A stretch of DNA of 64,000 nucleotides from Neptuniibacter victor. GTDB lineage: Bacteria; Pseudomonadota; Gammaproteobacteria; Pseudomonadales; Balneatricaceae. Below the pieces are notes generated by a model that saw nothing but the letters and a program-made list of their open reading frames with translations, did no database searches and was not told where the DNA came from. The stretch covers positions 2,666,001 through 2,730,000 of the forward strand of contig AP025763.1 in assembly GCA_027943745.1 (NCBI GenBank). The letters are read 5' to 3'. Shown here in pieces: positions 49,820 through 57,987 of the stretch. How positions within the stretch are numbered: the stretch's first letter is position 1; each line of letters starts with the position of its first letter. Both the position numbers and the translations under genes were made by a program.

Positions 49820-51742
49820 ATGCAGTATCACCTTAATGGCTTTAAGCCAGGCAACTATCAGATTCCAGATGCAGTTCGCAAACCTGCAACACCACCACCC
49901 ATAACGGACCTACCGAAAGAAGTAGATGTCTTGATTGTCGGCTGTGGTCCGGCTGGGCTCGCGCTAGCAAGACAGCTGTCAGAATTTACCGATATTAAAA
50001 CCTGCATCGTAGAACAGAAAGCCGGCCCTTTACTGTTTGGTCAAGCGGATGGCATCTCCTGTCGCACCATGGAGATAATGGAAGCATTCAATAGTAGCGA
50101 GCTTGTAAAAGAGACCTACCAGCTTCACCAAAATGCGTTCTGGGAACCCGACGCAGAACAACCTAACCATATCTAGCGAACTCATAAAGTGGCTGACGCA
50201 AGATTAGGCCTTTCTGAATTTACCCATGGGGTGGTCAATCAAGCACGACTCCATGATTTGTTACTAGAGGGCATGGAGAACTCCGTGACCCACCTTATTC
50301 CCCATTACAATCGTCGCCTACTTGAATTGGAGGTTGATCCAAACCTCACACAAGATCTAGAGGCATTTCCAATCACCGCAACCTTCGAACGCAATGACAT
50401 ATCACAATCAGCAAAAGTTGAAACGATTAAAGCACGCTATGTTGTAGGTTGCGACGGTGCAAGAAGCGCTGTTCGTAAAAACCTAGCTATCGATTTAGAG
50501 GGCGATTCTGCCAATAAAGCATGGGGAGTAATGGATGTTTTACTCGTAACCGACTTCCCCGATATAAGAGTTAAGAGCTTTATTCAATCAAAAGAAAACG
50601 GCGCAGTGATGTTAGTGCCACGCGAAGGAGGCTATCTGGTCAGGCTATACGTGGAGCTCGATCTGCTAGACAAAAATCAACGTGCATCCAATCTGGATCT
50701 CAACGTCGAAGATATTATTGCCAAAGCGCAACTCATTATGGCCCCTTACCATCTTGATGTTAAAGAGGTCGCATGGTGGTCAATCTACGAGGTAGGCCAG
50801 CGGGTTGCCGATAGATTCGACGATAGACCTGTAGCAGTCGCCGATCGTTTAATACCGCGAGCATTTGTCGCAGGCGATGCATGCCACACCCATAGCCCAA
50901 AAGGTGGATGGGGCTTAAATACCTCCCTGCCCGATACGTTTAATCTAGGCTGGAAACTCGCATCAGTGATACAAGGCAGGTGCAAACCTGAACTGCTACA
51001 GACCTACTCATCTGAGCGGCGCAAAGTGGCTAAAATGCTGATTGATGCTGACAGGCAGATGTCATCTCTCGTCGCCACCCGACCTAAAGCAGAACAAGGT
51101 TCACCCCAGACAAAAACAAATACCATGGATATCGAGAAGTTTATCGCTCGACAGAATGGTTTCATTGCCGGCACCTCAATCCAATACGATCCTTCGTACA
51201 TCTGTACGGGAGAAGAACATCAGCATTTAGCCAAAGGCTTTAAGATTGGCCAACGCTTTCATTCCGCCGAGGCTGTTCGAATTTCAGATGGTCGCCCCCA
51301 GCACTTAGGTCATCTAAATAAAGCCGACGGTCGTTGGAGGATTTTTGCATTCGGCAATGAGCAGAACCCCACCGATAGCAGATCGGAAATGTTCAAACTA
51401 CTAGAATTTTTAAAGGATTCTGCGACTTCGCCTATTAAGAAATACACGCCAGAAAATTCTGATATCGACTCGGTTATCGATCTCTATGCGGTATTTCAAC
51501 AACAAACACTATCGATAGAGGATATGCCTGATAGCCTCTGGCCTGCCAAAGGAAAATACGGACTCAGAGATTACGAGAAGGTCTTCTCCACAAACGTGGA
51601 TAACGATATTTTCGAGCAGCGAGGGATTGATCGCGCTAGCGGCTGCATGGTTATCGTACGACCTGATCAGCATATTGCCAACATCTTACCGCTCAGTGCA
51701 CACCATGAACTAAGCGAGTTCTTTAACCACTTTATGCTTTAA
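49820..51742 (+). pseudogene. mobA: MobA-like FAD monooxygenase interrupted by an in-frame amber codon
   Basis: The sequence matches 3-hydroxybenzoate 4-monooxygenase (MobA) along its length: VDVLIVGCGPAGLALARQL (FAD-binding), LGQADGI-type GQADGISCRTMEIME, VGCDGARSAVRK and GDACHTHSPK. Codon 119 (50174-50176) is TAG, after QPNHI; the same frame continues RTHKVADARLGLSEF, where homologues have unbroken sequence. The second half also has an oddity: the GxGxN flavin loop reads GGWGLN. Without the stop the protein would be 640 residues, the normal family size. Real pseudogene or sequencing error is unresolved. Confidence 0.86.
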
Positions 51743-51954
51743 CAGCATAGAGTCCCTACAATTCAAAGAAATACACAGATCCGGACAGGGACGTTCGGAT
51801 GGATATGCATACCATTATTCTTAAGTCTGTCTCTAACGACCAAAGGGCCTCACACCTCATGTTTTAATACAACAATCTTGTCCCCATAAAATAGGGACAC
51901 GTTCATCGCGAGTGACAGCTATACTTAGCAGCTACGATCGAACTTAGGATACAT

Positions 51955-52707
51955 ATGTCGGGCACACAAGACATTTGGCAGGAGATGCCAAAACAAATTG
52001 CTAGCTGTATTGACCGCATCGGTAGCGGTGAGTTCTATCCCCTATTCTTTCAGATGATGAAAAATCTCGCCCATATCGATCAATACATGGTATTCGAATT
52101 TTCCCCCACCTCTGATTACGTTACCTGCCGACTAGCGCACAATATCGAGAGTCCTGATCTTGGATTGCAGCTAGCCTCATTATATTTAGAAGGCGCCTAC
52201 CTAGACGATCCTATGCTCAAAGAGCTTAAAGAATCCGTACTTTCACAAACTGATGCAGCGCCTTGTCGTCTTCTTGAAAAAAGAGGCCTTCCTCCGGTCT
52301 ATAGAAGGCGCTTTTTTAACGTACCTAATTTCGATACTAAATTCTCATTTGTCGTCCTAGATAGAGACAGCCAGCATCTCTTTTATGTGAACTTCTACAA
52401 CAAGAAAGAGGATGGTTTTACAGACGAAAAATTAGACTCGCTCAAACAGATGTCCCCTCTCATTGGCTCATTACTGCTCAAGCACTTCCGCGATGAACGA
52501 AAACACCGTGGCGCAATCAGATCCCTACTGGCTTCCGGCCTTTCAGAACGAGAAGCCCAAATCTGCAATATGATGCTTGGCGGACATACCGCTAAGTCGA
52601 TAGGCAATAGCCTAGAGCTATCTGAATCGACCGTGATCACCTACAAGAAAAGAGCCTTCAGCAAACTCAAGATCAATCGAAAATCTGAATTGGTTCGCTT
52701 TGTGTGA
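51955..52707 (+). CDS. LuxR-family transcriptional regulator
   Basis: This 250-residue regulator has an N-terminal sensor-like domain of about 180 residues. Its C-terminal LuxR helix-turn-helix reads SGLSEREAQICNMMLGGHTAKSIG and SESTVITYKKRAFSKL. The sensor part is not clearly the acyl-homoserine-lactone type, since the typical WxxxY residues are not obvious. It lies just before the island; a terminator within the left repeat ends its transcript. It may regulate the upstream monooxygenase, but no operator was identified. Confidence 0.88.
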   Translation: MSGTQDIWQEMPKQIASCIDRIGSGEFYPLFFQMMKNLAHIDQYMVFEFSPTSDYVTCRLAHNIESPDLGLQLASLYLEGAYLDDPMLKELKESVLSQTDAAPCRLLEKRGLPPVYRRRFFNVPNFDTKFSFVVLDRDSQHLFYVNFYNKKEDGFTDEKLDSLKQMSPLIGSLLLKHFRDERKHRGAIRSLLASGLSEREAQICNMMLGGHTAKSIGNSLELSESTVITYKKRAFSKLKINRKSELVRFV

Positions 52708-52732
52708 TTTTGAGGGAGAGGTATTAACACAA

Positions 52733-52792
52733 AGACACAAAAAAGCCCTGCAATTAAGCAAGGCTTTTTCGTTTGAATAGATGGCGGTCAGG
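52733..52792. repeat. Left attachment repeat of the island
   Basis: These 60 bp match the right copy at 60704-60763 with four mismatches. They contain a terminator hairpin and end with GATGGCGGTCAGG, which on the minus strand is the last 11 bases of tRNA-Ser plus flanking sequence. The copy is cut off from any tRNA body, the pattern expected of an att site left by insertion at the tRNA 3' end. Confidence 0.85.
52739..52769 (+). terminator. Terminator within the left repeat, downstream of the LuxR gene
   Basis: The stem AAGCC-c-TGC / GCA-a-GGCTT is followed by TTTTT. It is the duplicate of the tRNA-Ser terminator and now ends the luxR-type transcript. Confidence 0.82.
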
Positions 52793-52994
52793 AATAAGTA
52801 AGGACACTAGAAACTCGCACATTCTCTACCCTCAGAGCTTTCATGAGATTACTGGATCATCCAGTTTATAGTCGACACCGTAGTATCAGCGAGGTGCTAA
52901 CACTCAAATTGTGGTATGTCTCAATAGATTTGCTCATACTCATTTGGCAGTATGTTCTGCAAATTTAGGAATTATGTGCAAAGGAATTATGCCC

Positions 52995-53294
52995 ATGGCC
53001 AAGAACACCGTCCTTGGATTTACCCGCTTCAGCGACTTACTACAAGTTTTGATACAAACTATCAAAGAACTTGTAACAGCAAGAATCTCGAAACTCTTCC
53101 CCACCTGTAAAACCACTGATGAAGCGAATGCCGCATCGATCTTTCTATTATTGCTGGGGACAGCTAACGCATTTCAACCGAATATATTGGCTTATAAATC
53201 AATACTGTTGACACTTAATAAAACCGACACTATATTTTCAGCTGGTCTGGGCGATCCTGAGCGACGTGCAGACCTATTTTTTAAGCATATTTGA
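52995..53294 (+). CDS. Small unknown protein at the start of the island
   Basis: This 99-residue protein starts MAKNTVLGFTRFSDLLQ and contains a hydrophobic stretch IFLLLLGTANAF and a C-terminal GDPERRADLFFKHI. I choose the ATG at 52995 because AAGGA lies 9 bases upstream; other in-frame Mets at 52911, 52976 and 52989 have poorer spacing. It is 63 bp before the helicase gene on the same strand. I recognise no family. It could be a third component of the system or a fragment. Confidence 0.5.
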   Translation: MAKNTVLGFTRFSDLLQVLIQTIKELVTARISKLFPTCKTTDEANAASIFLLLLGTANAFQPNILAYKSILLTLNKTDTIFSAGLGDPERRADLFFKHI

Positions 53295-53357
53295 TTAAAT
53301 GAATAATTTTTTGCACGAGAAAAATCGTGAGGCATAGCTGTGCCTGGGAGAAATGGA

Positions 53358-56300
53358 ATGGTTCTTAAAAAGAAGACGACCAGCCTGGCTGACGTGTATC
53401 TAAAACCACTGAATGAGTCGATATCCTTTATCAAAAGTGTGAGTTCGGGGACGGGTCTTGGGAAAAGCTGGTCAGCTATAGATGCGGCTTTACAACTTGT
53501 TGAGTCAAAAATAGAGAAAGGTGATCTAACGCCCCACATCTTTTTCTATACAGCCCCCCAACATAACCAAATTTCGTTTGATGACAAAAAAGTCAAAAAG
53601 CTTCAGGACGCTGGATGCGATGTGGTTAAGGTAAGGCCGATATCAGCGATGGCACTGTCTAACATCGAGCAGGAGATGAACTCCTACGATATTGCTAAGG
53701 ACTTGATCAAGACATCTACAGATAAGCTAAACAGTCTGTACAACGATCTGATCAAAATATGCACAGCTATAGATCGCGCCATAGACCGTAGCGACTCAAC
53801 TAACCCTGTTGAGTTGGCATTAAAACTTAAAACAATTCGTTACCAGATAGGCCGAATAGAACAAGAGCAGGGTAAAGGATCAAAATTCCAGGCTGATGAA
53901 GATAACCCTAAATCAAATATTTCTGATGATATCGATGAAGATCTGACTTTCATTAAAGAACAGGAAAATGAAGAAGAGGCTAACCGATCAAAAGATCGCA
54001 TCGTTAAAGCGATGGAAAAGATTACATCATCTCTGGTTCTCCTAACTAAGCATTCTTATACCAATGAGCCTTTTAGAAAGAGCCTAAAGGAAAATCTCTC
54101 TGATCAGTCTTATAAGAAATTCCGTGAAGTTAGCTCATCTTTCCATCCATTCTTACATGTTCAGACATCAGACAGTCGTTTCTTTATCTTGGCCATGACA
54201 ATTAAAAAGTTCATGACTAAGCACAGTGTTTTGGCCCCTCGAATTATGAAGACAAAAAACATAATTCGATGGGGCAACAGGCCTGTCGATATACGGGAGA
54301 TTGTGTCTGATCGAAGTTCAATAAACACTAAAGCCGCTGAAATATTCGATAATGCTAATGATACTAATACTGTTGTTAATAATACTGATAACGTTCTTTC
54401 AAAAATCTTCCGTGCTAACTACACCTTCTTTATTGATGAATCTGATGCCTCTAAGGAGGTAATCTCAAAAGAATTGTCACGGAATGTAGAAGATGCAGAG
54501 CTGATCCAAGCGATAGGTGCATTCAGTAAAGAGGTCGGTGATGTGCTTCTAAATGAGTCATACACCTTCTTGTCGCAGCTGGTCGAGAGACAGCCTGAGC
54601 GCTCGCTGGTAGATATTTTCAAAGATATCTATAACGACGACTCAGTGCCTCGTATGCTTTCCAAAGAGGCTCTTTTGAAAGCCAGGGGCAAGATTTACCA
54701 GTCATTGATCAACTGTGAGTGGAAACATCTTAACGGTGAAAATGATCCTTCTGAGATCATGGAAAAAATTAATAGCTTCCTGAAAAACGCACTAACAGCT
54801 CCTTACTGTACTGTAGAACAGTCAGTTGATGCCCAGGTTTTCAATACGACAGCGGCCTTTGGTGGGGAAATGTATGGCTTCACAGGCTCAAAAAACATCG
54901 ATAGTTTTATTGTTGTAAGCATGGGCAATTCATTCAGAATTACTGAAGCGGATCGTGCGAAAGATATTCCTTTCCCTTCTCTTCCTCTTTCCTACTTCAT
55001 GCTGCTGATTTCAGAGTGCTATCTGTATTTTCGACTGATACTTAAAGGTATTGGGGGAGAGTCTAGTGATATTAATCAATCACTCAGCTTCAATGAATGT
55101 ATAGCTGAAAATGATAAGGCCAAATTCCAAAAGCTGATGAACAAGTACTATGGTGAATCGGCTCCTTTCTCAGGGGTAGGTGCGCCATTCCGCCAGGATG
55201 GAAACAGTGACCTTCCCCTGCATACAGATGCTGCTAAAGCATCCATCAGGATTACTCATCGAATCACCAATGATCTGTTCTCCGAAGCATTCTCTGATGG
55301 TAAAGAGATTGCGGCCCTGGTTAACGATGATGTGAATTCCTTTTCTTCAGCTGAGTCTAAGCCAATCGATATGGATTTCAGCTATAAGAAAGGCCACACG
55401 GTCTATGGCATGGTTCAGATTGAAAACAGCAACTATCCCATTAAGAACGGGCTTCATCACGTCGCTTTTCCAACATCCTTCAGATCTCAATCAGCAGAGA
55501 AATACCTGGTCGATCTTGTGGACAACGAAAAGAGAATCAACGGCATCTTCGTAATGAGTGCAACAGGTGGCTTCGAGAACAACCACATCTCAGCTTTTTC
55601 TCTTGTGGCACTTAGAAAGCTTTTAGAAGGAACGAAGGCCGTTTTTGTTGAAATGAGCAAGGAAGATTACTTGCTTACTAACATCAAGCAGAACGAAAGG
55701 GCTGAGTTTAAGAACATTAATTCTCAGCTCCTAATTGAGTCGGATGAGCCAAGCTTCAGAAAATTCCTGATGTCAGAGATCGGCTATCTAATTAAAAAAA
55801 TCCGTTCTGATAGTATTGATTCTATAAGCTCAAATATTGCCCAGCTCGCTGCTATGAATAAGCACAAGCATAAAGAGTTGGATAATGTCATGATTGCCAT
55901 AAGTAAGGCATTGGAGCATGACTCACAATCTCCTACTTTCGCTCTGGCTCTAGCTCAAACGCATAAGAACGTACTGAGAGCTTTAACTTATGCTGCTCAA
56001 ATCCACTCAGTCAGTGTAAATGGCAGTCCCTACTTCATCACTTCCTATCTTAATCAGCGGCCCTCCACCGACAACACAGATCAAGCCACAGGCTATGGGG
56101 TTTTTCAAATTACAAACCACGCTAACAATGCGAACCGCTGGGGGGTAAGTAGTCCATTTAATAAGGAGCACGGAACATCAAATACGATTGTCGTATGTTA
56201 TTCATCTCCTTTTGAAAAAGCTCTGAAGAAGATACTCAAGACCGCCATATACAATCCACACTCAGATGAGTACAAGCTGAAGAAGCTATTATTACCGAAT

Positions 56301-57983
56301 AGCAGGCCTCAAGACCCTGTAAAAGAGGCAAGCTCACCGAACTTTAATCCTATGGATTACTTGCTCTCAAGTGCTCATGGAAACAATGTCATCATCGTCA
56401 GTGCTTATGTCTCAGCTGCCAGGGGCATAAACTTGATTGTGGACAAAGTTGCTCCTCCAAAAACTAAGATTACCAATAAAGATGATCCTCAGGGGCATAT
56501 GTTTACGCTTGGAAACGAGCAATCAACATCCTCGAAAAAGTTGAAGTTTGAACCAAAAGATCTGGATGATTTGTACATTTGCGCACCTCCATTCTATTCA
56601 GAGGTTAACCAGCCTATCGTTGAGAACTCATTAAATCGCATACAAGCGCAAAAGCGTTATTTCACTGAGTGCGATCTCTATTATTACTATATCGAATATA
56701 TTGCACGTAAAGGGCATGATAATCCTGAAGAGTTGCTTATGAGTGACCAGGTAGACCTGGACACACGAAAAACAGATCGGGAGGCATTTGAGTATTTTGA
56801 TGAGCAGCACCACCTTTCCATCTTCAGTACGCTCCAACAAGGTATTGGTCGTATAGAGCGTACCAATACATCCCAATCTCAAAACATCTATCTTTGCCCT
56901 GAAGCATATGATGTCCTTAAAGATGGAATTACAGCAGTTATCAGCAACCTTAATGATGAAGAGATTGACCGTGTCGTTGGAAGCATGTCCTATGCAAACG
57001 GCACCCTGGCAAATTCCATCATTGATCAGATTGATTATGATTCTGAAGACTCAAGTGAATCATCAGAGCAAGCTAGCAAGAAATCACCAGAGCACAGGAT
57101 GTTTGATACTGGTAAATCGATTATGCTGCAAGCTCATCAGGATCTCAGAAACCCAAGTGAATCCATTTACAAGCCAGAAACTGTAAGCAAACTGATTGAT
57201 TTCTACGAAGTGTTCAGGTCTGAACTTCCTTGGACTGAAGGCGCAGAATCTTATTTAGTTGAGCTGGAGGAAGCATTGCTTAAATTGCCTGAGCCGATTC
57301 AGGATCAAATGGCAAAATTCATTCTCACACTCTTTGTTAAAAGTCCTGTAGAGATTCATGATTTTGAACCAAAGGATTTTAACCAAAAAATATCTAAAGA
57401 ACGTCTAATTGGACTGCTTGAACATGCTGTTGACTTTGAACAGTCATTGTCTATTAAAAGCCAGAACCTGCAAAACCCTTATGTAACAAGCGTGCCAGAT
57501 GGATTTATGTACCCATGCTCTTGGTTTATTCCTGACTTGGCAGGTAACTATGGCGAATATGTACTGAAATCAGTGATCGAGATTCTTTCCAGGAATCCTG
57601 AAAACAAGCATTTGAATCGTAAGAATTCAGACCAGGCCAGGGCCTGTTATGAATGGGCAGATAACTTCATTGTTCAAGGTAATAAAGTTCTGGCTCTGGA
57701 TGCCAAACATTATGCCTCTATTGGCTATCATATGATTCGAACATCTGAAGATGCCAAACGTAACGAAGTACTCCTATACAAACTGGCAAGCCATCTTAAA
57801 GCGATAGAGTCAGTATTTGAGGGTTACGATGTTCACCTGATAGCTATTAATACAGTTGATCGGAGCGATTCTAACGTAGGTCTTAAAGCCACCACTCAAA
57901 GCAAGAGCTTGTTCCTATTATCTGCACTGGATAAGCCACAAACTATTGCGGCTTACCTGGCTGATCACTTTGCGGGGATGTAA
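53358..57983 (+). CDS. Large SF2 helicase with C-terminal PD-(D/E)XK nuclease-like domain (unknown system)
   Basis: This 1541-residue protein starts at the ATG at 53358, 7 bases after GGGAG; a GTG at 53340 is weaker. Helicase motifs run in order: motif I GTGLGKS (31-37), Ia FFYTAPQHN (62-70), motif II DESD (360-363), motif III SAT (734-736), motif V ARGIN near 1022 and motif VI QGIGRIER (1161-1168). Between I and II lies a roughly 300-residue insert with an acidic stretch near 180-220. The C-terminal end has DAK (1448-1450) after a hydrophobic strand, with an Asp 13 residues upstream (ADNF), like a PD-(D/E)XK nuclease core. The partner gene starts 4 bp after its stop. Exact family unknown; it probably acts on nucleic acid. 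Confidence 0.8.
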   Translation: MVLKKKTTSLADVYLKPLNESISFIKSVSSGTGLGKSWSAIDAALQLVESKIEKGDLTPHIFFYTAPQHNQISFDDKKVKKLQDAGCDVVKVRPISAMALSNIEQEMNSYDIAKDLIKTSTDKLNSLYNDLIKICTAIDRAIDRSDSTNPVELALKLKTIRYQIGRIEQEQGKGSKFQADEDNPKSNISDDIDEDLTFIKEQENEEEANRSKDRIVKAMEKITSSLVLLTKHSYTNEPFRKSLKENLSDQSYKKFREVSSSFHPFLHVQTSDSRFFILAMTIKKFMTKHSVLAPRIMKTKNIIRWGNRPVDIREIVSDRSSINTKAAEIFDNANDTNTVVNNTDNVLSKIFRANYTFFIDESDASKEVISKELSRNVEDAELIQAIGAFSKEVGDVLLNESYTFLSQLVERQPERSLVDIFKDIYNDDSVPRMLSKEALLKARGKIYQSLINCEWKHLNGENDPSEIMEKINSFLKNALTAPYCTVEQSVDAQVFNTTAAFGGEMYGFTGSKNIDSFIVVSMGNSFRITEADRAKDIPFPSLPLSYFMLLISECYLYFRLILKGIGGESSDINQSLSFNECIAENDKAKFQKLMNKYYGESAPFSGVGAPFRQDGNSDLPLHTDAAKASIRITHRITNDLFSEAFSDGKEIAALVNDDVNSFSSAESKPIDMDFSYKKGHTVYGMVQIENSNYPIKNGLHHVAFPTSFRSQSAEKYLVDLVDNEKRINGIFVMSATGGFENNHISAFSLVALRKLLEGTKAVFVEMSKEDYLLTNIKQNERAEFKNINSQLLIESDEPSFRKFLMSEIGYLIKKIRSDSIDSISSNIAQLAAMNKHKHKELDNVMIAISKALEHDSQSPTFALALAQTHKNVLRALTYAAQIHSVSVNGSPYFITSYLNQRPSTDNTDQATGYGVFQITNHANNANRWGVSSPFNKEHGTSNTIVVCYSSPFEKALKKILKTAIYNPHSDEYKLKKLLLPNSRPQDPVKEASSPNFNPMDYLLSSAHGNNVIIVSAYVSAARGINLIVDKVAPPKTKITNKDDPQGHMFTLGNEQSTSSKKLKFEPKDLDDLYICAPPFYSEVNQPIVENSLNRIQAQKRYFTECDLYYYYIEYIARKGHDNPEELLMSDQVDLDTRKTDREAFEYFDEQHHLSIFSTLQQGIGRIERTNTSQSQNIYLCPEAYDVLKDGITAVISNLNDEEIDRVVGSMSYANGTLANSIIDQIDYDSEDSSESSEQASKKSPEHRMFDTGKSIMLQAHQDLRNPSESIYKPETVSKLIDFYEVFRSELPWTEGAESYLVELEEALLKLPEPIQDQMAKFILTLFVKSPVEIHDFEPKDFNQKISKERLIGLLEHAVDFEQSLSIKSQNLQNPYVTSVPDGFMYPCSWFIPDLAGNYGEYVLKSVIEILSRNPENKHLNRKNSDQARACYEWADNFIVQGNKVLALDAKHYASIGYHMIRTSEDAKRNEVLLYKLASHLKAIESVFEGYDVHLIAINTVDRSDSNVGLKATTQSKSLFLLSALDKPQTIAAYLADHFAGM

Positions 57984-57987
57984 AGCA

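Noticed and set aside
49820-51742. Stop-codon reassignment explaining the internal TAG and TAA codons
   Set aside because: TAG and TAA end many other normal genes in the window, for example hupU and cytochrome c.
53358-57983. Assignment of the helicase to DISARM, Druantia, BREX or type III restriction
   Set aside because: The size, motif spacing and the C-terminal DAK nuclease-like end do not clearly match any of these, and the partner genes expected for them are absent.
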